Source: Nitrospira sp.
Lineage (GTDB): Bacteria; Nitrospirota; Nitrospiria; Nitrospirales; Nitrospiraceae
Direction: 5' to 3'
DNA: 64,000 nt
Assembly: GCA_016873495.1 (NCBI GenBank)
Contig: VGXC01000002.1
Location: 1 to 64,000 of the forward strand
The notes below the pieces were generated by a model that worked only from the letters and a program-made list of their open reading frames with translations, had not been told where the DNA came from and did no database searches. The number at the start of each line of letters is the position of its first letter. Position 1 is the stretch's first letter. Position numbers and translations under genes: made by a program. Of this stretch, positions 11,604-19,607 are shown piece after piece.

Positions 11604-11808
11604 TCACAGTCGGCAAAGGACCTTTCCGGCCCCAGTTGATCGAAGGGGCCGGCTCAAGCAAGCTCGATCATATTTCACGGGCGACAAAATACTTCTCCGG
11701 CCCCAGTTGATCGAAGGGGCCGGCCTAGCAAGCTCGATCATATTTCACGGGCGGCAAAATACTTCTCCGGCCCCAGTTGATCGAAGGGGCCGGCCTAGCA
11801 AGCTCGGT
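11604..11808. repeat. 70-bp hairpin repeat, block 2 (three copies)
   Basis: Three tandem copies with hairpin stems at 11626-11652, 11697-11723 and 11767-11793, so the period is 71 then 70 bases. Stems are perfect 8-bp CCGGCCCC/GGGGCCGG pairs. The last copy is truncated at AAGCTCGG, one base before the hemW start codon, so repeat sequence replaces the usual leader and no ribosome-binding site remains. Confidence 0.9.
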
Positions 11809-12933
11809 ATGGCGCTTGGCATCTACATTCACGTCCCCTTTTGCCGCACCCGCTGCAGCTTTTGCGCCTTTTACCTCCGCATTCACCGGGAAGACTGGGC
11901 GGAAGCCTATGTTGAAGCGCTGACTCGCGAGATCCGCCTGCATGCGGCGCAGAGCAGTTTGCGAGGTCGTCTGCCGGACACCCTCTATTTCGGCGGCGGG
12001 ACCCCGACCACGCTCCACGTCGGGCAGCTCGTCGAAATCCTCGCCCTGGTCCGGGACAGCTTCGGACTGGCCCGGCAAGCAGAAGTGACCGTGGAAGCGC
12101 ACCCGGACTCGGTCACCGAAGAAGGACTGCAAACCCTTCGCGGAGCCGGATTCAACCGGATCAGCTTCGGCCTCCAGTCGGCGGACGAGAACGAATTGCT
12201 CCAGGTCGGCCGCAAGACGGAACGGGCGTCCGTCGACCTTGCAATCGCCCATGCCCGAGCGGCCGGTTTCACCAACCTCAATCTGGATCTGATCTATGGG
12301 TTGCCGGGCCAAACCCTCGCCAGTTGGCATGAGACGCTCGCGCAGGCGCTGGCCTTGGCTCCCGATCACCTGTCCTGCTATGCCCTGACCGTTGAAGAGA
12401 AGACCCACCTCCAAGTCTCCCTGCACCGGGGCGACCTGCCTGAGCCGGACCAGGACCGGCAAAACGACATGGAAGACCAAGCCGCGCTCCGCCTGGCAGA
12501 GGCCGGGTTCGACCGGTACGAGATTTCCAACTACTCCCGTCCAGGCTTTGCCTGCCGCCATAACTTGCTCTACTGGCAAGGCGGCGAGTATCTCGGCCTT
12601 GGCCCCAGCGCCCAGTCCTATCTCAACGGCTGTCGCTTCGGAAACGTGGAGGACCTGACCGCGTATCAGGCCGAGGTATCGGCTGGCCGCCTTGCCACAG
12701 TACAGACGGAGCAATTGAGCCCCGCGCAACGTCAGCGGGAAGCGCTGGTCTTCGGGCTGCGCCTCATCGAGGGAGTGTCGCTCAACGGAACATCGGAAGG
12801 CGCCGCGGATCAGTGGGAGCAGAAGCTGCAGCGGTTGGAACGGGAGGGGTTGATCGAGTTGAAAGCGGATCGTGTCCGGCTGACTGCGTTAGGCCGACGC
12901 TTTGCCGACCAAGTGGCGGTGGAACTACTGTAA
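11809..12933 (+). CDS. hemW: HemW-like radical SAM protein (heme chaperone)
   Basis: A 374-residue HemN/HemW-type radical SAM protein. The cluster motif C12-x3-C16-x2-C19 with Phe before the last Cys, the GGGTPT loop, the GLQS segment and the ISNYSRPGF region all fit HemW, which delivers heme rather than oxidising coproporphyrinogen. The C-terminal HemN-like winged domain is complete. The frame remains open upstream through the repeat block, but the protein-like sequence begins at MALGIYIH. HemN and HemW are easily confused; HemW is preferred because the longer N-terminus of HemN is absent. Confidence 0.85.
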   Translation: MALGIYIHVPFCRTRCSFCAFYLRIHREDWAEAYVEALTREIRLHAAQSSLRGRLPDTLYFGGGTPTTLHVGQLVEILALVRDSFGLARQAEVTVEAHPDSVTEEGLQTLRGAGFNRISFGLQSADENELLQVGRKTERASVDLAIAHARAAGFTNLNLDLIYGLPGQTLASWHETLAQALALAPDHLSCYALTVEEKTHLQVSLHRGDLPEPDQDRQNDMEDQAALRLAEAGFDRYEISNYSRPGFACRHNLLYWQGGEYLGLGPSAQSYLNGCRFGNVEDLTAYQAEVSAGRLATVQTEQLSPAQRQREALVFGLRLIEGVSLNGTSEGAADQWEQKLQRLEREGLIELKADRVRLTALGRRFADQVAVELL

Positions 12934-12939
12934 AGACGT

Positions 12940-13296
12940 TTAACGAGTCAGCAAGTAATGCAGTGCCGTATCGGCCAGAATCGCCCCCCAGGCCGTCATG
13001 TTGAGCGCGGCAAGCGTCCGATCCTTCCCCCACATGTGGAACAAGGCTAGAGCCAAGACCACCTGGGTGACCAGCGAAAAAGGCCGATGCACGTGGGCGG
13101 AGATGGCGCCCCGTTCGCTGGCGACAGCGGCAGTCGCCGCCAGCAGATACCCTCCCAGGGCTCCCGCCTGGAGCCAGACCGTTGTGGAACCGCTGGAACG
13201 ACGCACCACATGGACCAGGGCCCATGTCAGGCACACGACTACGATCAGGAGCAAGAGGGGAAACAGCGGCCAGAGGACTTTGGCGCTCAAGACCAT
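12940..13296 (-). CDS. Small integral membrane protein
   Basis: A 118-residue protein with four hydrophobic helices (about 8-28, 42-60, 75-88 and 98-115), probably in the inner membrane. GGAGATACACT before the ATG supports the start. It is convergent with hemW, with only six bases between the stops. No family recognised. Confidence 0.65.
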   Translation of the reverse strand: MVLSAKVLWPLFPLLLLIVVVCLTWALVHVVRRSSGSTTVWLQAGALGGYLLAATAAVASERGAISAHVHRPFSLVTQVVLALALFHMWGKDRTLAALNMTAWGAILADTALHYLLTR

Positions 13297-13435
13297 AGTG
13301 TATCTCCGAATTCAGACCGTCCTGACGCAAGCCGGCCAAACGGCGCAACTCTAGCAGTCAGGTCGGAATGAGTCAATCACATGAGTTTGCACAGGAGCTT
13401 GCACATGGGCTTCAACATGACCCGCAGCAGGGACC

Positions 13436-13464
13436 TTGACAAAAGGCCGGCGCAGCGTTAGGAA
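13436..13464 (+). promoter_or_regulatory. Possible promoter for the 13499 gene
   Basis: TTGACA at 13436-13441 is followed after 17 bases by TAGGAA, a poor -10. The spacing and -35 are good. Confidence 0.35.
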
Positions 13465-13498
13465 GAGGTCTGGTCAATTGCAGGACGAGAGGGTTCAT

Positions 13499-13687
13499 AT
13501 GCCGGTAAACATGGATCCCAAGAAGCGCAAGAAAGCAGCGGCGCAGACCGGCGGCGAGTCTGCCTCGGGGACGAAAAAAGAAAACCTCGAAGAAGTCACC
13601 GAGCGGGACAAGGAACTCGCCGCGGCGGACGCAGAATGGAAGAACCTCTGGGACGCCACCGAGGTCATCGACATGGACCGGTGGTAG
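13499..13687 (+). CDS. Small charged hypothetical protein
   Basis: A 62-residue, highly charged protein: a Lys-rich N-terminus (DPKKRKK), a Glu/Lys-rich middle and an acidic tryptophan-containing end. GAGAGGG five bases before the ATG supports this start over an upstream in-frame ATG at 13436. It probably lacks a stable fold. Function unknown. Confidence 0.55.
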   Translation: MPVNMDPKKRKKAAAQTGGESASGTKKENLEEVTERDKELAAADAEWKNLWDATEVIDMDRW

Positions 13688-13696
13688 CAAACTCAA

Positions 13697-13767
13697 TGAT
13701 GAATGTTGAACGATAAACGATGAGCGACCGCGCGTAAGTTTTGATTTCATCAATTCAGCATTCATCA
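13697..13767. repeat. Intergenic palindrome (TTCATCA family)
   Basis: TGATGAATGTTGAA at 13697-13710 pairs with TTCAGCATTCATCA at 13754-13767 with one mismatch. It lies between convergent genes and may act as a bidirectional terminator. A relative sits at 32711-32796. Confidence 0.6.
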
Positions 13768-13796
13768 TTCAAAATTTATAATTGTGTGATACGAGA

Positions 13797-14870
13797 TCAG
13801 GCCGGGAGGAAGTAGAACGCGATCGCCAAGATGAAGTAGACCCCGATCAGCATGGCTCCCTCCATCCAGTTCGACTCGCCATCCATCGAGACAAAGCCGA
13901 CCACCAGCACCGAGATCGTGACCGCCGCCACTTCGAAGGGCGTAAAGATCAAGTCCAACGGCATCCCCACCAGATAACTGGCAAACACGAGCACCGGTGC
14001 TACGAACAGGGCGATTTGCAGGCTGGACCCGATGGCGATGCCCAAGGCCAGGTCCATTTTGTTCTTCATCGCCACCATGACCGCCGTCGAATGTTCCGCC
14101 GCGTTGCCGACCAGGGCCACGAGAATGACCCCGACGAACACCTGTGTCAGACCCAAGCCCTTGGCGGCCGGCTCGATCGCGCCGACCAGGATTTCGCTCA
14201 TCACCGCGATGGCGGCCGTGACGACGGCCAGTAGCCAGAGCGACTTGCGTAGTCCCCACGTCCCCTCCCCGGCCTCTTCGGCGCCGACCGTTTCTCCGAC
14301 GTAGAGATGCCGGTGAGTTTTCAAGGAAAAGAGCAGGCTGAGCGCGTAGATCACGAAGAGGATGACGGCAATTTCGAGACTCAATTCACGCTCAACCTTT
14401 ATCCCTTGCCCCGTTGCGGTAAAATGGAACAACGCCGGCACGACGAGTCCGACCGCGGAGAGCAACAGGAGGCTGGCCCCCACCCCAGCGGCGGTGCGGT
14501 TGAACCGCTGCTGTTCGTGACGCAGCCCTCCCGCCACCATGGAAAAGCCCAGCACCAGCAGGATATTGCCGATGATCGAGCCGGTAATGGAGGCCTTGAC
14601 GACGTCGTGCAACCCCTCCTTGAGCGCCACGAAGGCGATGATCAACTCCGCCGCGTTGCCAAGCGAGGCGTTCAGTAATCCGCCCACCCCGGCCCCCACG
14701 TGGCTGGTCAAATGCTCCGTAGCCTTGCCCAGCAGACCGGCCAATGGGACAATCGCCAATGCGGATGCAAAAAAGACCGCCATCGGATCGGCGTGGAACC
14801 ACTCCAGCGCCAAAGCCAGCGGAACGAAGAGAAGCAGCACGTTGAGCCCGAGGGTGAACCGCTTGAACAT
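13797..14870 (-). CDS. cax: Calcium/proton exchanger
   Basis: A 357-residue inner-membrane cation antiporter of the CaCA superfamily, with about eleven helices. The two signature repeats are present: GNAAEL at residues 71-76 and GNAAEH near 245, whose glutamates bind Ca2+ in Cax proteins. It exports Ca2+ in exchange for protons. The frame stays open upstream for 167 codons, but that part reads as the antisense of the next gene; the ATG at 14870 starts the hydrophobic N-terminus. Substrate specificity could include other divalent cations. Confidence 0.92.
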   Translation of the reverse strand: MFKRFTLGLNVLLLFVPLALALEWFHADPMAVFFASALAIVPLAGLLGKATEHLTSHVGAGVGGLLNASLGNAAELIIAFVALKEGLHDVVKASITGSIIGNILLVLGFSMVAGGLRHEQQRFNRTAAGVGASLLLLSAVGLVVPALFHFTATGQGIKVERELSLEIAVILFVIYALSLLFSLKTHRHLYVGETVGAEEAGEGTWGLRKSLWLLAVVTAAIAVMSEILVGAIEPAAKGLGLTQVFVGVILVALVGNAAEHSTAVMVAMKNKMDLALGIAIGSSLQIALFVAPVLVFASYLVGMPLDLIFTPFEVAAVTISVLVVGFVSMDGESNWMEGAMLIGVYFILAIAFYFLPA

Positions 14871-14927
14871 CGCGGCAGAGTAGCATAACCGGCTCGAAAC
14901 GGCATAGTCCTGAAGAGGTCCTGTACC

Positions 14928-15620
14928 ATGATGAATCAAAGCTCCCCGTCGTCCTCTCGCCAGGCCCTCTACTATCCCTTTCATCTCTGCCACGAGCTCA
15001 CGCTCACGCGCCTGCTCGATTCGTATGCATCCGTCCATTTCAGGGACTACATGGCCTTGCAACTGACGCCATTCACCGGCACCATGGCTTATGCTGACCG
15101 GATGGGGGGCTACCACGAAGCCCTGTTCAAAGCAGGCCGCATCGTCCAAGGATACAACGTCAGCGGCCCGCTCAATGAAGAGACGATCGCCGCTGTGAAC
15201 CGGGATCTGGCCGACCCGGCCTGGCGGGCGGAATTCCACCGAGCCTTGCGGGAAGACCGGCGTTTTCAACGGGGCCTCTTCGACCTGTCCCACGGGATAC
15301 GGATCGGAAACAAGCTGGTGCCCGGCCCGGCCGCCCTGCTCAGGCTCATCGAAGCCGAGCGGGCCTCTCACTTTTGGACATTCGGGGAGTTGCAGCGGTT
15401 CAGCGGATCGCTCTCGTCATTGGAGGAGAGCTATAGCTACGAGTATGGGCTGGCCCTGGTCAAAACCTCCGCCTCGCTCGCCTACACGATCCGCCTCGCC
15501 CGAAAGCATGGGCTGGAGGCGGTCACCGACTCTGAGCCTCACTTTCGCTTATTGACCAGGACTTGTGACAGAGACGGAATTGCACTATCGAATCAGTGGC
15601 TCTCCCGGGAAGGCTACTGA
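14928..15620 (+). CDS. Conserved hypothetical protein
   Basis: A 230-residue soluble, mostly helical protein. It starts [10 protein letters not shown] and has a helical C-terminus with repeated Arg/Leu. AGAGGTCC about nine bases before the ATG may be the ribosome-binding site. I see no catalytic motif. It is divergent from the antiporter gene and precedes a clpS-like gene. Function unknown. Confidence 0.7.
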   Translation: MMNQSSPSSSRQALYYPFHLCHELTLTRLLDSYASVHFRDYMALQLTPFTGTMAYADRMGGYHEALFKAGRIVQGYNVSGPLNEETIAAVNRDLADPAWRAEFHRALREDRRFQRGLFDLSHGIRIGNKLVPGPAALLRLIEAERASHFWTFGELQRFSGSLSSLEESYSYEYGLALVKTSASLAYTIRLARKHGLEAVTDSEPHFRLLTRTCDRDGIALSNQWLSREGY

Positions 15621-15634
15621 GAGAAGGACCGGGC

Positions 15635-15663
15635 TTGGCAGGCGGCAGGCTGCTTGTTAGAAT
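15635..15663 (+). promoter_or_regulatory. Promoter giving a probably leaderless clpS-like mRNA
   Basis: TTGGCA at 15635-15640 and TAGAAT at 15658-15663 are 17 bases apart. The predicted transcript start (about 15670) is within two bases of the ATG at 15672, and there is no ribosome-binding site. Confidence 0.6.
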
Positions 15664-15671
15664 GTTCGGCA

Positions 15672-15968
15672 ATGGCTGAGTCTCCAGGCACAGTAGCCGT
15701 TCCCGAGACCATCGAAGAAGAACACACTGGCGTTGGCGATGGGCTGGAAGCCCGTGTGATCGTCTACAACTGCAACTGCCACACCTACCAGCAAGTCATT
15801 GCCCTTTTCTGCGAAGCCATTCCCGGCATGACCCCCGCCAAAGCATTTGAGCTGGCCTGGCGCATCGACCACGAAGGCAGTGCCACGGTCTATCAGGGAG
15901 AGTGGAAGACGGCCGAAGGCATCGCGAAGTACCTCGCCGGTGGCGGCTTACGCGTCGCCCTCCAATAA
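15672..15968 (+). CDS. ClpS-like protease adaptor
   Basis: A 98-residue protein whose C-terminal 70 residues match the ClpS fold, which binds N-terminal degron residues and passes substrates to ClpAP. Readable features are the VIVYNCN strand and loop, PGMTPAKAFELAWRIDHEG helix region (H retained) and a final AEGIAKYL helix with GLRVAL strand. The usual acidic residue after the binding-pocket Asn appears to be Cys, so substrate choice may differ. A strong terminator follows. The N-terminal 25 residues are a disordered extension. Confidence 0.75.
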   Translation: MAESPGTVAVPETIEEEHTGVGDGLEARVIVYNCNCHTYQQVIALFCEAIPGMTPAKAFELAWRIDHEGSATVYQGEWKTAEGIAKYLAGGGLRVALQ

Positions 15969-15973
15969 CACAA

Positions 15974-16004
15974 GAGGGGGAGGCGATGCTCTCGCCGCCC
16001 CCTC
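15974..16004 (+). terminator. Hairpin terminator after the clpS-like gene
   Basis: GAGGGGG-A-GGCG pairs with CGCC-G-CCCCCTC around a 7-base loop. The stem has 11 pairs and one A/G mismatch and is followed by a weakly T-rich stretch (TCGTTCGT). Confidence 0.6.
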
Positions 16005-16062
16005 TCGTTCGTCAATGTATGTGAGTCAGGAGGGTTGCCGGAGAACCAGGCTACACAGCCGA

Positions 16063-16380
16063 TTACCGGTGCGAAACTTTCCGGCGGGGCCGAGCTTTGC
16101 TGGTGGCAGCCCGCTGGGTGGATCGAGCCGACCGCTTGATGACCTTCTTCCGAACGGAGGCCTTCGGCTTCGCGTGGCTCTTCGCGTCCTTCTGATGCGC
16201 GGTGGGCCAGGCCGGAATCCGGCTGGGCTTGCTCAGGAGTTCGCCGCTATACACCCGAACCTGGTATAGTTCGAACAGCTTGGTGATGGCTTTCGGATCT
16301 CCCTTGCGGGCCGAGTTCAACAGTCGACGCCGTTGATTCAATTCTTCTTCTTCAGTATGGGACGCTGCTCGTCGTTCCAT
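16063..16380 (-). CDS. Small basic hypothetical protein
   Basis: A 105-residue protein with a helical N-terminal half (EEEELNQRRRLLNSARKGD shows its charge pattern; AITKLFELYQVRVY follows) and a Lys/Arg/Ser-rich tail like histone H1-type or ribosome-associated tails. The tail may bind nucleic acid. AAGG shortly before 16380 favours this ATG over 16428. No named family. Confidence 0.55.
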   Translation of the reverse strand: MERRAASHTEEEELNQRRRLLNSARKGDPKAITKLFELYQVRVYSGELLSKPSRIPAWPTAHQKDAKSHAKPKASVRKKVIKRSARSTQRAATSKARPRRKVSHR

Positions 16381-16612
16381 ATCGCCTTGACCTTTCTCCA
16401 GCCCATTCCTTTGGGTTGGACTTCGCAATTCCGAGGTAGAATGACAAAATATATACTAAGAGCCTCCGTTTTTCCATTAAATTTGGCACTTTCCATGACA
16501 CAAGACCCTAAATGAGTCCGCTTAGGCCTGTTCATAATTAATATAAAGCATTGATATGAAAACGATATTTTAGATTTGAGGATTTCTCACAACATCGAGT
16601 TCTCGACTGATA

Positions 16613-16643
16613 GGTTGTCCCAGGCGACAACCGACGATATAAT
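16613..16643 (+). promoter_or_regulatory. Promoter with overlapping palindrome upstream of the DUF3386 gene
   Basis: TTGTCC at 16615-16620 and a perfect TATAAT at 16638-16643 are 17 bases apart. A GGTTGTC/GACAACC inverted repeat (16613-16632) covers the -35 and much of the spacer, a common place for a repressor or activator site. The surrounding 16440-16680 is markedly AT-rich and otherwise empty. Confidence 0.6.
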
Positions 16644-16699
16644 CAACTGTTTTTTCATGTGCACAAGATAACCGTCCCCGACAAAAAGGAGCCTAACCC

Positions 16700-17374
16700 A
16701 TGGAAATGTATAAGCGAGAAGAAGGAAAAACCGATATTCAGGACGACCCCAAAGCCCGTGCTCTTTTGAAAAGGGCCTTTGAAAAGACCTCCCGCTGGCA
16801 GCCGGATTTCAAAGGGTTCACCGCAGACCTCACCGTCAACGTGAACGGGAAGGAAACCCGGGGCAGCGTCACCGTGAAGGGGCCGCGCGATGTGAGCGTG
16901 AGTCTCCCCGACCCGGACGTCCAGAAATGGGCGGAGGGCCAGATCGGCATGATCGCCGTCCACCGAGCCCCCCGCAAGTTCGAGGAGGCGGACGGCAAGT
17001 ATGCCCTGACCTTGGGGGAAGATCGCGACCATCCGCTCGGCCCCAAACTGACCATCCATGGGGACGGGATGCATTCATACTATCGGGTCAAGGGCGACCG
17101 GATTACCCAGATCAACCGCAAGATGCCCCACATGGCCTTCACGATCAACGTGGAGGACAGCGCCCTGACCCAGGACAACAAGTTCCTCACCACCCGCTAC
17201 ACGGTCTATTACTACAACCCGAAAGACAGCCAGCTCACCAACGTGGAGAGCTTCACCGACACCCACACCCGCATTGGGTCGTCGGACCTGCCGGCTGGCC
17301 GGCAAATCATCACCTACGACAACGGAGAAGTGGCCGTGCGATCGCTCTCATTCACCAACCATAAGATGCTGTGA
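16700..17374 (+). CDS. DUF3386 family protein
   Basis: A 224-residue soluble protein. The order of an N-terminal helical segment (KRAFEKTSRWQPDF), strands with KGFTADLTV and a long beta-rich body with DNKFLTTRYTVYY matches DUF3386, known from cyanobacteria and Nitrospira-like bacteria. Its function is unknown. AAAAGGAG about nine bases before the ATG supports the start, and the consensus TATAAT promoter with a palindrome points to strong, perhaps regulated expression. The next gene's ATG lies two bases after its stop. Confidence 0.85.
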   Translation: MEMYKREEGKTDIQDDPKARALLKRAFEKTSRWQPDFKGFTADLTVNVNGKETRGSVTVKGPRDVSVSLPDPDVQKWAEGQIGMIAVHRAPRKFEEADGKYALTLGEDRDHPLGPKLTIHGDGMHSYYRVKGDRITQINRKMPHMAFTINVEDSALTQDNKFLTTRYTVYYYNPKDSQLTNVESFTDTHTRIGSSDLPAGRQIITYDNGEVAVRSLSFTNHKML

Positions 17375-17376
17375 GC

Positions 17377-17823
17377 ATGGATCTTCGCAGGCAGTTTCCC
17401 CGCAGCCCCAAAGACAAGTTGGCCGGCTATGTCCATCTGGCCCGCATGACAGACAAGTGCCGGGCCAGTCTCGCTGGAACACTGGGCGAGTATAAATACC
17501 CCTGCCCGATGGACCAACGGCTTCTGGATTTTGCCGGCATCACGGCGGAACAGTTCACCGCCGCCGTGCGCAATGCACAGAACGACCAAGCCCTGACGGA
17601 GTGGTTCACACAGGCGGCGACGCCTCACAGCTCCGATGACATTGCACGGTGGAACCAGACATTCCTGACCTGGGCTCCAGACACGGAAGAGAAGCGGGCC
17701 TACTTCAAACAACTGCGTGATGCAGTGGATTCCAGCAGGACCGACATCACCGCCTGGGCCGACCTGTTGGACTTGGACGAACAACGACCGGTGCCGAAGC
17801 GCACGGCAAACGTAGGGAGATAA
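17377..17823 (+). CDS. DUF5069 family protein
   Basis: A 148-residue soluble protein that begins with the DUF5069 signature (LRRQFPRSPKDKLAGYVHLARM shows its key residues LRRQFPRSP and GYVHL). It continues with helices and a C-terminal acidic stretch. The function of the family is not established. A GTG at 17371 overlaps the previous stop; the ATG at 17377 is preferred. It is the second gene of the DUF3386-DUF5069-GlcG unit. Confidence 0.8.
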   Translation: MDLRRQFPRSPKDKLAGYVHLARMTDKCRASLAGTLGEYKYPCPMDQRLLDFAGITAEQFTAAVRNAQNDQALTEWFTQAATPHSSDDIARWNQTFLTWAPDTEEKRAYFKQLRDAVDSSRTDITAWADLLDLDEQRPVPKRTANVGR

Positions 17824-17825
17824 GG

Positions 17826-18344
17826 ATGGAACTCGTAAAATGGATGGGCCTGCTGACTCTGGCCGTGATGATCAACTGGAACGTCATCGCGGTCGCCGAA
17901 GACTTGCCGCGTGAAGCGGTCCTGCCCCTGGCCCTGGCCAACAAGGCAGCAGCGGCGGCGGTCGAGAAGTGCAAACAAGACGGCTACAAAGTCAGCGCCT
18001 CGGTCGTGGACAAGGCCGGAGTCCTGAGGGCCTTTCAACGAGGCGACGGAGCCGGCCCGCACACGGTGGACAGCAGCAGAAAGAAAGCCTACACAGCCGC
18101 AAGCTTGGGCCGGACGACCAGCGAGCTGGGCGAACTGCTCGTCAAGGCGCCCCACCTGCAAGCGCTGGGCAAAATGAACGAGAACATCATCATTCTGGGC
18201 GGCGGACTCCCGATTCAATTCGGCAATGAAGTGGTCGGCGGGATCGGCGTCGGCGGCGCCCCCGGCACCCAACTCGACGACGCCTGCGCCCAAGCAGGCC
18301 TGGACGCGATCGGCGCGGCTCAGAAAGCGTCAGCAGGAAAGTAG
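17826..18344 (+). CDS. GlcG/HbpS family protein with signal peptide
   Basis: A 172-residue exported protein: a signal peptide of about 24 residues ends near VAEDL, followed by a GlcG/HbpS (DUF336) domain with SASVVDKAGVLRAF, RKKAYTAASLGRT and a Gly-rich loop (GGGLPIQFG, GGIGVGGAPG). HbpS of Streptomyces binds heme outside the cell; other members are near oxidoreductases. The ligand here is unknown. GGGAG and AAGG stand immediately before the ATG. It is the last gene of the DUF3386-led unit. Confidence 0.85.
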   Translation: MELVKWMGLLTLAVMINWNVIAVAEDLPREAVLPLALANKAAAAAVEKCKQDGYKVSASVVDKAGVLRAFQRGDGAGPHTVDSSRKKAYTAASLGRTTSELGELLVKAPHLQALGKMNENIIILGGGLPIQFGNEVVGGIGVGGAPGTQLDDACAQAGLDAIGAAQKASAGK

Positions 18345-18379
18345 CCTGGCCCCGTTTCATCGGGACCTGCAGCAGCAGG

Positions 18380-18946
18380 TTAGACATCCTTTCCATCATC
18401 GACCAACAGTCCGCCAGTAGCAGCGAGCAGATGATCGGACTCGTGAAGACCAAACAATTCGCCAAGGTAGATCATTAGCAGCCTGAACCGCTCTTTCGCC
18501 TCCATTACCCATTCCCTTGTGATCTTGCTGTACCAATCAGGTTGCAAATCCTGGTTGTTCAGAAACCGATTCGCGTCACCTTGATTATTGAACACCGGGC
18601 CAACAACTCGCTCTGGCTTCCCATGAGCAAGCCTGTCTCTCAGCGCAAAGACCTCAGTTGCAAACCGGAGCGGGTCTTTACCCCAGTCGATCGATCGCTT
18701 GGCGGTCTTGTGCAAGATTGCCATCTTCTTCTTCCACGAGAGCCGCTCCAGTTCGTCCCAGATTTCGAGCTGCCTTGCACCAATGGAGTTCAGGTATGAC
18801 TCGATCGCGAACGCCAGGAAGACAACGATTGGGGTAAGTTCGATTCGTGCGGCCGAATCACGCTCCAACTGGGCATACATGGACATGAGTGCAGAGACCG
18901 TTCTACTCTGCGCAGTGAAGTTGGAAAAGGGTTGATACGTTGCCAT
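18380..18946 (-). CDS. Cassette-borne hypothetical protein with HEPN-like motif
   Basis: A 188-residue, mostly helical protein. It contains ALRDRLAHG near residue 100-108, which fits the R-x4-H motif of HEPN RNases and of related AbiV/RiboL-type proteins. Overall similarity to a named family is not clear. It lies directly after an attC-like site on the minus strand, and its stop codon overlaps GTCTAAC, which matches the left-end attC core RYYYAAC. It looks like an integron gene cassette whose own attC is truncated. A role in defence or as a toxin is only inference. Confidence 0.6.
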   Translation of the reverse strand: MATYQPFSNFTAQSRTVSALMSMYAQLERDSAARIELTPIVVFLAFAIESYLNSIGARQLEIWDELERLSWKKKMAILHKTAKRSIDWGKDPLRFATEVFALRDRLAHGKPERVVGPVFNNQGDANRFLNNQDLQPDWYSKITREWVMEAKERFRLLMIYLGELFGLHESDHLLAATGGLLVDDGKDV

Positions 18947-18959
18947 GTCGACGACTGCT

Positions 18960-19055
18960 GCCTAACGTTCCACGTGAGCCGACGCCGGAACGCAAAGCGC
19001 AGATGGAACCCAACAGCGCAGATGTTGAGCGGTAGACTCGACGTGGTTGTTAGGC
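18960..19055 (-). other. attC-like integron recombination site
   Basis: Read on the minus strand, the 96-base site starts with GCCTAAC and ends with GTTAGGC. The inner arms CCACGT/ACGTGG and GAG/CTC pair, leaving one unpaired C on the left arm. This is the asymmetric layout of attC sites and fixes the reading direction as minus, the same as both neighbouring genes. It separates the genes at 19071-19409 and 18380-18946. Confidence 0.75.
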
Positions 19056-19070
19056 GTCATTTGTTGCCCG

Positions 19071-19409
19071 CTAGTCATTGCCGTCGACTGGAGCCCAATG
19101 AGCAATTAGAAAGATTGAGATGGCAGCGACAATAATGACTATCGAACCGTAAATCATCCCTTCCGCGATCGTAAGTTTGCGCAATGACTCGTTTCGCCCA
19201 AACAAAAGCGACTCCTTCCCACGGGTGACTGCGTAAGTGACACCAACAACAAGAATCACGGCAATATAGTGAATGAACCACCAGGTAAAAAAATCCAAAA
19301 TCGAATCCCACGTATATCTGTGGTATTGGACAGCGTGCCGGACGTAGGCCACGACTAGCCCAGCAAGGGCAGCCAAGCTGGTAACTCTAGGTTCGCTGTG
19401 AAATGCCAT
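19071..19409 (-). CDS. Cassette-borne small membrane protein
   Basis: A 112-residue protein with three hydrophobic segments (about 10-25, 42-60 and 85-105), typical of the small membrane proteins found in integron cassettes. Its ATG is 22 bases after a GTTAGGC core (19432-19426), and its stop is 15 bases before the attC core, so it fits a complete cassette of about 466 bases. No ribosome-binding site is obvious. Function unknown. Confidence 0.6.
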   Translation of the reverse strand: MAFHSEPRVTSLAALAGLVVAYVRHAVQYHRYTWDSILDFFTWWFIHYIAVILVVGVTYAVTRGKESLLFGRNESLRKLTIAEGMIYGSIVIIVAAISIFLIAHWAPVDGND

Positions 19410-19425
19410 GGCACCAACCGATGAC

Positions 19426-19432
19426 GCCTAAC
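19426..19432 (-). other. Integron-type core site at the upstream cassette boundary
   Basis: GTTAGGC on the minus strand marks the left boundary of the first cassette. I find no paired RYYYAAC arm within about 130 bases upstream on that strand, and no integrase gene, so it may be a relic of an attI site or of another lost cassette. Confidence 0.45.
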
Positions 19433-19607
19433 TAGGGATTATCTGGTTCTGTACAAGAAGCTGGATGGGTCCGACAGCAATATAAGCCCTTGTCAGTTTC
19501 CTAGCAATGGACTGCATCCGCTCGCTTGAGAAAAAGAGGGAGATGCCGGGAACCATTTCTGATCTACCACGATCCCTCTCCGTCCATCCTGCCGCCGAAG
19601 CCACTGA

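Noticed and set aside
11707-11808. HemW N-terminal extension through the repeat block
   Set aside because: The extra codons come entirely from the 70-bp repeat, and the conserved protein begins at MALGIYIH.
18345-18385. Second attC site after the HEPN-like gene
   Set aside because: GTCTAAC overlaps the stop codon, but no matching GTTRRRY arm was found before the GlcG-like gene ends, so at most a truncated site is present.
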